A stretch of DNA of 64,000 nucleotides. Source: Adenophora triphylla var. japonica. Taxonomy: Eukaryota; Streptophyta; Magnoliopsida; Asterales; Campanulaceae. Position numbers and translations under genes: made by a program. The DNA is taken from NCBI GenBank assembly GCA_022495995.1, contig JAFEMH010003634.1, positions 186,001-250,000 on the forward strand, written 5' to 3'. The notes under the pieces are model-generated. The model ran no database searches and was not told the DNA's origin. It saw only the letters and a program-made list of their open reading frames with translations. Below, piece by piece: positions 52,691-63,804 of the stretch. The stretch's first letter is position 1. Each line of letters begins with the position of its first letter.

Positions 52691-53353
52691 TTTCATTAAA
52701 AATGTCGGAACGGACCGATGTAAAAGATCCTATCTTTACATCGTACCTTCCATAAAGGTTTCATAATCTCTTTAGAAAAGGGACACCTTTGAACCCTATA
52801 TCTCCGATTATCACTTAAGATGAGTATGAAGCATCTATACGAGCTCGAACATCTTAAAGTGTAGGATTGATGGGCTAAGGACCCTCCTTTTCTAAAGAAC
52901 CTCATCTTTGACTACAAAGAGAGTCATTCTCTCGATCACGCAAGTCCCAAGGTCCAAAAAATGCGATGATCACAAGTCCAAGATGAGGGCGGGATCATAA
53001 TCCCGAATACATAAAATCCAAGAAATCCCGAGCGACAACCAACAAATGGTTTGTACGTCCGGAAGACGACTTGGGACATTCCCTCCTTATTTTCAAACAC
53101 ATGCACACAAGAAAGCACGCAAGCAAGCACGATTAATGGGATCTTGGGAGACTTGCTCCGGCAAGGCACCTTGGGTGAACGACGATCCGTTCTTCCCAAG
53201 GGGTAACTTAACCTCCGAACCCATAAAACTTTTTTTTCAAAGTTTTGAGGTAATCAAAATGGCGTGGCGACTCCGTTTTTCAAATTAAATCGGATGTCTT
53301 CAAACTAGCGTGAATCCAACAAACACAAAAATTTTGGGCACACATTCACAGTT

Positions 53354-53371
53354 TGGCGACTCCGCTGGGGA
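53354..53371 (+). other. gypsy-3 primer binding site
   Basis: TGGCGACTCCGCTGGGGA, three bases after the LTR end CACATTCACA. Confidence 0.95.
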
Positions 53372-55078
53372 CCATCCCAAAGGAGAAAAGCTTTTATTTT
53401 CAAAACAAAAATCGATAATCGGTATATAGGTGGAAACCACTTACCCTTCCTGTACACTCCCTGATGTGGGAGTTGGGATAACCGGTGGTTTAACAATCCC
53501 ACGTACCATTATTCCTTTTCGAAAAAAAATTTTGAAATGAAAGAAAGCTTTTCCCTTGGAGCGGGTTAGACTCCCGTCGCCGATTTCATTAATCATGCTT
53601 GCTTTCTTTACCTTGCATTGCATCATTTGCATCTTGGAATCTGTGCATACTTTGAACGGGAAACAACCCGAAAAAAAAAATAGCAAAAGGAGTGGAACCT
53701 GGAAAATTGATCCATGCAGTCGTACGGCTCAATCCGCCTTGAATTCTGACCGGGCGACCTCAGTGGCAATTCCACCAGGAAAAATTAAGGTTAATCTGGC
53801 AGTCCTAGCAGCTTGGGGCTACTCAGCTCCATGACTGACTGGGGCTCCCAGAAAATTTACGTGCTTACGTGTTGCATTTTCCCCGTCTCGAAAATCATTC
53901 CTTTAAAACACATTTCTGAAAATCTCTGTTTTAACTCAAAAAGGAACATTTTTAGGAGACCGCACACTACGCGCACCTGATATATCCTGTACACTTTTGC
54001 ACGCACGTCCTTCAAACCCGAGGGTAGTTCCAGTGCGATCCACGGACAGCCTTACGATGCTCCCGGGCGCGCACGGAATCATCCCAACCCCCCCATGGCA
54101 GCCAGTGTCGACCAATGCACAGTCCGTGTCACACGTTTCAAAAAACCGTGACTTTTGGTTGATTTTTGGTCTAGTCCGTGTCATATAGCCCAGTTGCATA
54201 CCCTCGTAAAGGTCAAGCCTTAGTTCATAACGGAAGAAGAACTCTGCCAAAATTCCGACAAGGAAAAATTGGCGAGATCTCGACTCCGACATTGACTATT
54301 GACCTTGACCTGCACGGAATGCGCAAGAGTCAAGACCGAGTCTTTGCCAACAAATCAAAAGATCTTTCGCTCAAGCGAAGCTCCTGCTAAAATTCCGACA
54401 AGGAAAATTGGCAAGATCTTGACCCGGCATTGACTTCTATTCTAACTCACGCCCGGCGTATGCAACGAAGTTCAATGTGACATCATGTCATCCGGCTTTT
54501 GCCGCCCGACCCATGCCTATTATCTTCTCGGACATTACCGAAAGTCAAAACGTCATTCGCTCAAGCAAAAATCTCGCCAAAATCCTATCAAGGCGTAAAG
54601 ACGAGACTTTCCCGGTATTGCCTTGACTATAATCCGCATCGCTCGTGCGTTGAAAGTTCCTATGACCCGCTAGACCCATTAGGAGCGTTCTTTACTCTCG
54701 GTCGGTGGGATCCGCGTGCCCTATAGGACCCTCGCCCGGGCTGCTCCACCCCGGGAGGTCGAAATACAGTGGAATACGAGGCTTATAGACGTAGTGACGG
54801 AACCCACCGATCCAGATCTAGAGTAGTTACGAAAAGAAGGGCAAACCCCCTTTTCCAACCAAATAGATATTAATAAAAGACACTGTTTTAAGTAAACTCG
54901 GAAGATTCTAATTTGCATATTGCCCGAGCCTTCACTAAACACCTACCTCGAGTCTAAACCTTTCCTATCCCTTTCCCTCGAGAAAGAAGTGGGTGAGAAC
55001 ACCGGGTCGGGCCGACTTGTTAGCGCAATTCTCGCACAGTTCGCGAGAATCCTCGGTTTGGTCACCCAGAGAGTCAGA
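53372..55078 (+). other. gypsy-3 untranslated leader
   Basis: No trusted coding region. It contains GACCGCACACTACGCGCACC (about 53960), a stem-loop CTTTCGCTCAAGCGAAG (54364-54380) with a decayed second copy near 54555, and the GGACCCTCGCCCGGG block (54727), all collinear with the gypsy-1 and gypsy-2 leaders. Confidence 0.75.
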
Positions 55079-56620
55079 ATGTTCGATTCGACAGAGAACA
55101 AAGACTTGGTTTGGGTAACCGAGATGACTAGGGAAGAAGAGCTAGCCTTAGCCTTGGAAAATAGTCGTAAGGCCCATGAGGAACAAAGAGGCCATGCTCA
55201 TTGATGCGCTACGCCGTCATGGGGTCCAGATAGTGGTAGAGCCCAATGGTTCCTTGGTCATGGTAGAAGATGAAACTCCATAAGTAACCATCTCAGCCCC
55301 TCTAGCCTATAACCAGTGCCCTCCTCCATCCACATATGAGCCTTTACCAAAGACTGTCCCTTTTCAGCCTTTTCCAGTATCCCAAGCCATTAGGGTCCCG
55401 ACAACCTCTCCTCCTCAGATAAGACCCAGCCTTTGTTCCCTACCAATGTAGAACAAACACCACAGCCTATTCCCGTAACGCAGCCTCCGCATTACCCTAT
55501 GGGATTCGCTCCCTCTCCCCAAGCATGGGCCGTCCTGCACAACTTCCAGCTCCTCGAATCAATCAAGCGACCTTTTCAACTCCCGCCCGCCACGCCAGCA
55601 TCTTCCACCCCCAACCTTGCCAATAGGATCCCACGAGGCTCCTTTTTCCTACTTCGCAACTATGAGCCTAATTCCTATGCCTCCGGTCGCCTCGTGGAAA
55701 CACCGACTGTGCCAAGTTTACACCTATTTCCCTTCTAAAGACTCCCAAGCCACGGTATCGCCTACCACCGTGCCACCCACACCCCGCCACTCAAATCCGA
55801 CAAGCCCGCTTCGTAGTCGAAACCGTCCCCGACCCCAACATGACTTGGTTGATGGAACAAGTTAAGTCAATGCAGAGAAGTTCGGAGAACCGAACACCAA
55901 AAAGGCAAAGATATCGACATCGATCCTAGCAAGATTGTCCCTCTTCCTCCAAAATTCGGATGCCTGAGATTGAAAAAATTCAACGGCACCGATTGTCCCC
56001 TGACTCATATTGAAAGCTACCTTCTTGCCATGAGAGCCAAGGATCCTGTACACACGCAAATGGCCGACCATTTTCATTGTCATTAAAGGGTTCAAATTCT
56101 TAGATGGTTCCCGCACGTAAAACCGTAAGCCCGATCCACCTGGGACCAAATTAAGGAAGCCTTTCTCGAGAAGTATAAGGCCAATTTGAATTGGGAAACC
56201 AGCAGAATGACCTACAAGGCACTCTACAAATACCAAACGAGCCATGATTGAATTTTACAGAGATGGAACTGAAGCTCAGTGAAATGATGACCCCGCCGAA
56301 TGAAGAAGAGCAGATGGAGATCTTCCAATCCTCGCTTAAAGCCTCAACTAAGGGTCCAAATTGGCAATTACTATTATCCCGACCTTCGAGCGATGGTAAA
56401 TGCCGGTACCAAGTTTGAAAATGCCTTCAACATGGCCCCGCCACAGGATCGCCCAGCTCTTATCGCTACAAAGCACCAAAGTGTCAAACACCCCTACTGT
56501 CACTATAAAGGGAAAAGAAACGGTCGCGCCGTCAATTACATCCGTAATGAGAAAGTGGGACAGTAATCCAAGCCAAGTAGTTGCGGCCGAGACCTCGTTT
56601 CTATACCGTAAGATTTCGGA
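55079..56620 (+). pseudogene. gypsy-3 gag, broken
   Basis: It starts near ATG 55079 (MFDSTENKDLVWVTEMTREE) with the EEELALALENSRKAHEEQ coil and a shifted PNGSLVMVEDETP. A Pro-rich middle follows, then capsid-domain pieces KFNGTDCPLTHIESYLLAMR (about 55978-56037), STWDQIKEAFLEKYKANLNW (about 56137-56200) and NYYYPDLRAMVNAGTKFENA (56360-56430). Stops and frameshifts separate them. Confidence 0.85.
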
Positions 56621-56699
56621 ATGCCACTAGAAAAGGTCTTTGACGGTTTGGTAGCCGAAGGACTCATCGACCTCTGGAAAACCGGAAACCCAAAACCCT

Positions 56700-57660
56700 A
56701 GTATCGTAATGGACGAAACCAAACATTGCCGCTTCCACAAATATCATAGGCATAACACCAATGATTGCACCTACCCGAAACTCCCGATCTCTCGTCTAAT
56801 TGAAGAAGGCAAGCCGGAACCACCTGGGGTCCTAATGTGGTCAAGAATCCTCTTCCACTAACAATCGTGTCAACATGATCGAGTTCGGGAGACAAATGCA
56901 GCCAACTTTGGAAATCCAGAGATCATGGACATTCTCAAATTCAATATTCCTTATGCCGAGTTGCAAGGAAAATGGAAAGATTTGATCAACGCCGCCGCCA
57001 TGGAAGGACAATTTGGGCCCATAGTCGGAACTGATTTTGTTAATGTTGTCGAGCTCGGCCTCTTTTCTATGATATCGAACCAGTAACTATGGTCAAGATT
57101 ACGTAAGAAAGGCTCACTTATGAAGACTGCGAGTTTGAAGTGAAACAAGCCATGTTAATGAAAGTTTCTTCGTAACCCTTCATTACCCATGATGAGCATA
57201 ATGTATTTGTAATGGCTCTTACCACTCCCGAGGATCGTCCCAGCCCCTGCTTGGGAAAAGGTGGAAAGAAGAGTGAACCAAATTTAAGACTTTTGGGATG
57301 AAGAAAGTCCGTATCTCGTATGCCGAAAGCACAACCGGGTCCTACCGCCCTGCAGGTACCGACAGATAAAGTTAAGTTCAGAAAGGAGATTCCGCTGTAT
57401 CACGTATTCCCATGGAAATGGTGTCAACAAAGGCAATTATGATCCACAGATGAGAACGCCGACAAGACCGTTACTCCCTGTGGCAACAAAGCAAGAAGGA
57501 GTGAGATCCCTGGCCCAACCCTTGTCAAGCCACCTCGAGTCAATAAGTAATGTAGGGTCCAGAGTCCGTAGCGTCTCGTTCGCCGAGTCAGAATCTTTGA
57601 ATTCCAAGCCCCTTCGAGTCATCCGAAGGCCTCACGCCCGAGGACTATCAAAATGTAATC
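56700..57660 (+). pseudogene. gypsy-3 protease-region remnant
   Basis: It begins with a zinc-binding-like HCRFHKYHRHNTNDCTYPKL and RLIEEGKPEPPG (56728-56820), collinear with the start of the gypsy-1 protease frame. The protease core itself is not convincingly readable; KVRISYAESTTGSYRPAG-like pieces lie near 57300. Frames are broken throughout. Confidence 0.6.
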
Positions 57661-57803
57661 GATGTCATCTTTCCCCTTATTTTGAATGAAATGATAGATC
57701 TTTCGAGTATCCTCTTATTGCCAACTTAACAAAATGATAAATTAACTCAAAACTCAACAATGCAGCTTAATAATGAATCATTTGAACAAGATGCAAACAC
57801 ACT

Positions 57804-59900
57804 AAATGAACAATACATTAAAGAAATCTTTAAGGTGTTTCGGAAAAGAGGAAAACCGGGCCCAAGCCGCCGAGGAGGTTTTGACAAGTGTGAACTTGGG
57901 TACCGTCGAGGAACCTAAAGAGACACAGATCGGAAACTTCTTCCAGGAGGTTGAACGGGACAGACCGATCGATCCGCTCAGTGGAATACGTCGACGTGTT
58001 TGCATGGTCATACAGGATATGTCCGGGCTAGACATGCTTCGATAGTAGAGCACGTAATCCCTCTAGCACCGCATGCTAAGCCGCAAATGTAAACCGAGGA
58101 AGATCAAGCTGAATGGTCTCTACTGTGTCAAAGAAGAAATTGAGAAGCTATCAAGGGTAGGATTCATTAGAGTCATCGAATATCCGACATGGTTATCCAA
58201 TATTGTGACCGTCACCAAGGCCAATGGGAAGGTGCGCCGCGTGTGGATTTGCCGAGATCTCGAACAAGGCCACCCCAAGGACGATTACCCTTGCCAAACA
58301 TAGACATCCTGGTGGACTCCATCGCTAACTACGAAGTCAAATCCTTCGTTGATGGCTTTGCAGATACAACTGCATCAAGATGGCCGAGGAAGACCAAGAA
58401 AAGATGTACCTTCACCACACCGTGGGGAACTTACCGTTATACAAAGGATGCCATTTGGGCTTAAGAACGCCGGCTACTTACCAACGGGCAGCGACCGCGC
58501 TTTTTCATGACATGATCCACAAAGAGATTGAGGTCTACGTAGACGACATGATAATCCACTCCAAAGTGCGAGGACGGGCAAGACTTTGTTGACCTCGCGG
58601 AAGTTCTTTAAGAGGCCGAGACAACATTCCATGAGACTAAACCCCGCTAAAATGCACCTTCGGAGTGACAAGGGGAAAAGTGCTTCGGGTATATGGTCAC
58701 TGAGCGAGGTATCGAAGTCAACCCCCAAAAGATCAAAGCCATTATGGATATGAGGCCACCTCGACCTGCATGTAAGTCAAGAGCTTTATGGGAAAACCGC
58801 AAGACATTAGCCAAGCTTTCACAATCGCTGACCACTATGTGCGAGCCCATCTTCAAGCTCATGAAGAAGAACGTAGACACGTAATGGACCGAAGAATGCC
58901 AGGATGCTTTTGACCGCATCAAGGCATACTTGGTACATCCTCCCAGATTATGCCCCCACATAGACAGAAACCTCTTCTCGCTCTATCTCACTCGTCATCG
59001 ATACGGCAGCTTGGGGCTATGCTTGCCTGTGAGAAGAAAGACTCTCTGACAGAAAACGCCATTTACTTTGTCACCCAAGTCGCAGTGGAAGTGAGCTCAA
59101 TTACTCAAAGATGTGAAAAGACCTCAAGGCAAAGATCCGGTCCGGGGTAGTCGGCAAGTTGAAGCATTATATGCAAGCCCACCCCCGCGAATTTGGTCTC
59201 AAGAATGGACCCCATCAAATACATCTTTGATAAGCCTTCCCTCTCGATGCGTCTAGCAAAGTGGTCCTTCTTCTTAGCAGAGTACGACATCAACTATGTG
59301 ACCGTAAAGGCCATCAAGGGTCAAGCGTTGTCGACCACTCCGGCAAACTTTCCCAAAGAATGAAGACAGAGGGCCCGAACCCCAATTCCTGATGAAGGGA
59401 TCTTTGCAATGAGCCTGAAACCGATGGCAATTGTTCTTCGACTGAGCCGCTAACAAAAGAGGAAACGGTATCGGGATGCTACCGGTCGATCCAAAAGATG
59501 AGCATACACCCATAGCCCTCAAGTTGAACTTCCCCGCCACGAACAATGTTGCCGAGTATGAAGCCTCGCATTGCTGGTTTGGAAGCCGCCTTTAGAAAGG
59601 AATGTCAAGGAGCTAGAAGTTTACTGAGACTCACCCGATCATCAACCAGGTTTCCAACAAGTGGAAGACTCAAGCTGGACCCTAACTCGCAGCCGGTATC
59701 ATGCCCATATGGAGGAGTTGGATCGGACAAGCTTCGTAGAAGTGACCTTCCACTACTTGCCAAGGGAAAAGAACAGATTCGCAGATGCCTCTAGCTACTC
59801 TAGCCTCATTGGTAGAGATCCCCGAGGGAAAAGCCATAAAACCCTTCCGAGTGGGTAGAAGAGAAGCCCCACCCTTCTGTTGTGAAGTAGACCTGGGACC
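57804..59900 (+). pseudogene. gypsy-3 RT and RNase H, broken
   Basis: The RT start VLTSVNLGTVEEPKETQIGN is followed by KCKPRKIKLNGLYCVKEEIE, FIRVIEYPTWLSNIVTV and NGKVRRVWICRDL (58080-58250). The region MPFGLKNAG...TYQRAATALFHDMIHKEIE and the catalytic YVDDMIIHSK lie near 58450-58565. RNase H pieces follow (GAMLACEKKDSLTENAIYFV, about 59000-59075; then FNLRAMG-type and EYEAS-type fragments to about 59800). Many stops. This is exactly the segment missing from gypsy-1. Confidence 0.85.
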
Positions 59901-61190
59901 CGAGCCTATAAAGGAACCCCGGTACAATCAAATTTACCAGCTTCCTCAAAGATGGAGAGTCACCTTTCAGAGACAAAGAAGGTAGACCAAAAGAAGGTGT
60001 CGAGCCAAGAGCTTGCAAGCCCCGAAAAGGTTGGCCTCCCATTATGTCATTCTAGGAGGCAACCTATACAAGAAGCGATACCAAGGACCACTCCTCTTGT
60101 GCGTCACTCAAGAAAAGGCCAAAGAATTGATGACCGAAGTCCACAATGGTCCCTCGCGGTCCTCATATGAATGCCGAGCCCCGATGCAAGTGATCCTCGA
60201 ATGGGTTACTACCGGATTTCCATGGAAACAGATCGTGTCCAAAGACGTCCGAGCATGCGACAAGTGCCGCCGGTTTGCCAACCTCAACCATCTCCCCGCC
60301 TCATGACCTGCATCGCATGACGACTCCTTGGCCGTTTGCAACTTGGGGTATTGACGTGATAGGGAAAATAGCCCCTACAGAAGCAATGGACATGAATTTG
60401 TGCTAGTAGCCATCGACTACTTCACCAAGCGGGTAGAGGCCAAGTCTTACAAGGTCCTCACTTCCGTAAAAGTGGCCCAATTCATCAAAGAAAACATAAT
60501 GTGCGTATATGGGGTGCCCAACGAGATCATTTCCGATAATGGGTCGCACTTTGAAGGGGACTGCGATAGGTTGCCGTCGTAATTCAGAATCACTCGCCAC
60601 AAGTCGTCTCCGCATGCACCTCGACTAATGGAGCCGTGGAAGCCGCTAATAAGACGCTCGAACGGATCATCCGGAAGATGGCCACCCGTGGTCGTGATTG
60701 GCCCGAAAAGCCGCACTTGGCACTCGGCTGCGTAACGTCTGGTCGAATGCCTACAAGAGAAACTCCTTTTGCCTTAACCTACTGGGATGGAAGCAAAGAG
60801 TTACCAAGTGGAGTTGGAAATCCCGTCATTAAGGGTCCTCCCGGAAAACAAAGCTGTCAATGAAGTAGAATGGTTGCAAGCAAGCATTTACGAAAGTTAG
60901 CCCCGCTTGACGAGAGAAGGCTAAAAGCCATGGAACACACCCGAGCCTACTGCAGGCGATGGCCGTGAGCGTTTGATAAAAAGGTCAAGGCCGTAGACAT
61001 CAAAGAGGGTGACTTAGTTTTGAAAGTGAAGCCCCTACCGTAGACAACCCCCGGGAAAATGGGAACCCGTTTGATCGGCCCTTATGTGGTGCGTAAGATA
61101 CTATCGGGAGGAGCCATGAAGCTTGCGCACTGACGGCAATCCCTTTGTCCACCCAAATAACTATGATAAGCTCAAAAGATACTATGTCTA
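59900..61190 (+). pseudogene. gypsy-3 integrase, broken
   Basis: The N-terminal zinc-binding region includes RLASHYVILGGNLYKKRYQG, TEVHNG and CDKCRRFANLNHLP. The core has WGIDVIGKI (about 60345), HEFVLVAIDYFTKRVEAKSY and ISDNGSHFEGDCDRL, then a shifted NGAVEAANKTLERI. The C-terminal part matches gypsy-1 (ETPFALTYWDGSKE; LAPLDERRLKAMEH-like). Stops occur near 60306 and 60580 among others. Confidence 0.9.
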
Positions 61191-61199
61191 AAAGAAAAA

Positions 61200-61390
61200 A
61201 AAAAAAAAAATAAAAAAAAAAAAGTGCAAAAAGAGTAATACCCAACTAGGCCGAAAACCCCAAAAAGGGCGGTCTAGGCAAAAGACATGTTGCACATAAA
61301 AAATCTTAGTGCAAAAGAGTAATGCCCACTAGGCCGAAAACCCAAAAAGGGCTAGGCTAGGCAAAAACAGGTTGCACATAAAAAAAAAAA
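61200..61390 (+). repeat. duplicated A-rich/CTAGGCC segment after integrase
   Basis: Two copies of about 85-90 bp containing GTGCAAAAGAGTAATGCCC, ACTAGGCCGAAAACCC and GTTGCACATAAAAAA, preceded by A-rich runs at 61195-61222. Non-coding. Confidence 0.85.
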
Positions 61391-61709
61391 AATATATATA
61401 GTTCACTGTAATGAACTACGAAGACCTCGAGCCCCTTAGTCTTTCTTGTAAAAGGGGAACGTGAGGGCACTCATATATGGTTCGGTCTAAACAATAAAAA
61501 GGACAATCAAGCTTCCATGAAGTGCGTCCTAAATAATAAAGGGTATTTCGCTATAAAACGGGTCCCAATCAATAAGACATTTGAATTTCCATGAAATGTG
61601 TCTTGATTAATTTCTAAGATAATATTTCTTGTTCATTACAAGTTAAAAACTTCTTGATGAAGTTCAAGCACGGCCTACCTCTTGACTTCGCTAACCTCGC
61701 TACAAAGAT
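61391..61709. other. gypsy-3 spacer
   Basis: Non-coding stretch between the integrase and the end of the antisense gene remnant; no repeats of note. Confidence 0.5.
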
Positions 61710-63277
61710 CTAAAATACAATAAAATGCCTAAATAAACTAATGTGTTTGCAAAATGGCAATAAGAGGATCCTAAGAAAAGATTTGTCACGCGTCATTCGC
61801 CGAGTCTTCTTTGGTCTTCTTCCCTTTTCCTCGGCCCCGTCGAGTCTTCTTCCTCTTTTATCTATGATGTCGGTATCCTCATCCCGACCTCCGGTATCCT
61901 CACCGGAGCCTCTACCAAACTCCGTGTCAATAAGTGCTCTCTCTACCCGAGCACGAGTCCGCACTTCCTCCCTCCGAGCCTCGCCAAAGGAGCGACCTCG
62001 GACAACCTCTTGTACCGAGCCTCCATGTCTCCGACCAAGTCACCTGATCGGGTTACGGCGACTCGCCTTAGCCTCGCCTCTCCTCAAAGTCCTCGCTCGA
62101 GTCACGCGCCGCCCCCAATAAAGCTCGACGCCTCTCCTCCAAGATGACCCGAGTCGCTCCCATCTCCCTCTCGTACTACCAAGTAGACAAAGTGGTCAAG
62201 ATGGTACTCTTCCCGCTCCCCGAAGATAGCCCCGGGTGGGAAAGCAAAGGTATGTCCAAGCCCTCGAGAAGAAAGAGAAGCCGGCCGGATCCTCATATCC
62301 AATGACACCACCTCCATGGTCCTGATGTCCTCCCAATCACTCAATGGCTCCCGTAAAGCCCCAAACCGCCCGGATACTAAGCAGGTATGTAGAAGGATGA
62401 CCAGCAGAATCCCGGAACCCTCACAAAGATAGACTCCCGAAATATCCTCCCGGGTCCGCAACCTCCAATGAGGTATCCACCAACGGATGTCCGAAGTGGA
62501 TAGCCTAGCCATCGCCGCCTCCTGCCTACTCCGGTCCCGTTGCCTCGGTGCACCTCTCCGAGAAATCACCCAAGGGCACCGAGTCGGCAAAGCCCCCGGC
62601 AAAGCCCCGAGCCTCTCAGCAGCCTATAAGGTCAAGCACAGCCTGACTCCCGGATCTCATGAAATGGTCTCCCGAGCCATCCCGTCAATCCCATGAAGTG
62701 TCTCTCCCAAAACCACGGACAATATCCTTCCCACTCTCAGCCTCTAACCATGTCCAAGAGACCACTATGACAGATCCCCACTGACTCGCCGGTGAACAAA
62801 GAGCAGAATACGCAAAGGATAAATGCGTCCATAGCCACCGTGGTCGCAGCCTATATCTCTGAGACCCAAACTCGCCCGGATATCGAAGGTCAATCCCGTC
62901 CGGGCTACCATCATCCTCTCGCCTCCCCCAAAGGAATCTCGCAGAAAAGATGCAAGCTTTACCGCCACCGGCACGCTCTCCGACTGGGCCGGAATAGATA
63001 TAGCCTCAATCTCGACCCCAATCAAGGCTCGGAAGTCTTCATGCGTCGGACAATCTCGTTATAAGAAAAGCAAGAAACATGTCTCCTGACGTCCTGTAAC
63101 TTTGCCGCGGCTCTCAAAAGGTCCCAATCGGCGGGAGATCCCTCAAATGCCATAAAGACTTGATCTTGAAGGAAGAATCAAGCAGCCCCCTATGAGATTG
63201 GAAGTTGTGTCTCACCCAAGATTGAAGATCGGACAAAACGGTCTCGCTTCCCTTTGCAATCTAACGGGCTTCTCCAT
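61710..63277 (-). pseudogene. gypsy-3 DUF7745-like antisense gene, broken
   Basis: On the minus strand from an ATG at 63277. HEDFRALIGVEIEAISIP followed by SVPVAVKLASFLRDSFGG (63060-62940) matches the gypsy-1 protein (FEDFRALIGGPEVEVISLP; AAVSVKLACFLRASLEE). SDIRWWIPHWRLRTREDISG, RFGALREPLSDWEDI and HTFAFPPGAIF (62490-62210) match its second half. A basic tail (KGRRPKKTRRMTRDK) occurs near 61800. Several stops and frameshifts. Same orientation relative to pol and same place after integrase as in gypsy-1. Confidence 0.8.
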
Positions 63278-63416
63278 CGCAAAATGACCAAAGGTGGTGC
63301 TTTTAGGTCCAAAATGTGCTCGGGAACAATTGGGACAAGTCTAAGTTGAAAATGAAATGAAATGGCCAAGCCTTGCTTTTATTCAAAAATAACCAGCTCG
63401 CATGACAGAATCGTGA

Positions 63417-63458
63417 GCCGCACGGCTTCATTTGCCCTCTCGGACAAAACCGCACGGC
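63417..63458. promoter_or_regulatory. GCCGCACGGC-type pair upstream of the gypsy-3 antisense gene
   Basis: GCCGCACGGC (63417-63426) and ACCGCACGGC (63449-63458), 32 bp apart, 140-181 bp upstream (minus direction) of the ATG at 63277. Both are followed on the plus strand by NNCATTNGCC, as in the LTR copies at 51908-51948. Confidence 0.75.
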
Positions 63459-63804
63459 CACATTAGCCATCTCAGAAATTCTGCAGCAACCAAGTTGCTG
63501 CCCAAGGGAGTTTTCACCCCACTTTTTCAACCAAAACCTCGTACAAAAACATATCCAAAGCCATTCAAGCATTTATACACCATTATAAATCATTTTGGCC
63601 CAGCTTTCAAATTTCCGATTCCAAGCAAAAAATCGCCCCAAGGCTCGATAATATGCAAATTAAAAAGCATGAATTAGAAAAGTAAATAAAGCATAAATAC
63701 AATGTCTTCGCCCCATCGGCGCTGTAATAAAGCAAAAAATAAACAAAGTGTGCATAAATCTTGTCCATTGTTTGTTTTTGTTCCAAATCTATTCTAGAGA
63801 CCTC

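Larger units (their letters stand above)
51669..53350 (+). repeat. gypsy-3 5' LTR
   Basis: 1,682 bp, TGTAAGTACCCAAATCTGG to CACATTCACA. The TATA box CTATAAATAG is at 51972-51981, preceded by two GCCGCACGGC sites. At 52310-52690 about a dozen GCATCATTTGCAT / GCATCCTTTGCA words are spaced 25-45 bp apart. Confidence 0.9.

Noticed and set aside
53258..53290. A second PBS-like TGGCGACTCCG inside the gypsy-3 LTR
   Set aside because: It lacks the CTGGGGA half and does not follow an LTR end; the full 18-mer is at 53354-53371.
61741..62121. Plus-strand Ser/Pro/Arg-rich open frame
   Set aside because: Opposite strand of the broken DUF7745-like gene, whose C-terminal basic tail is readable on the minus strand.
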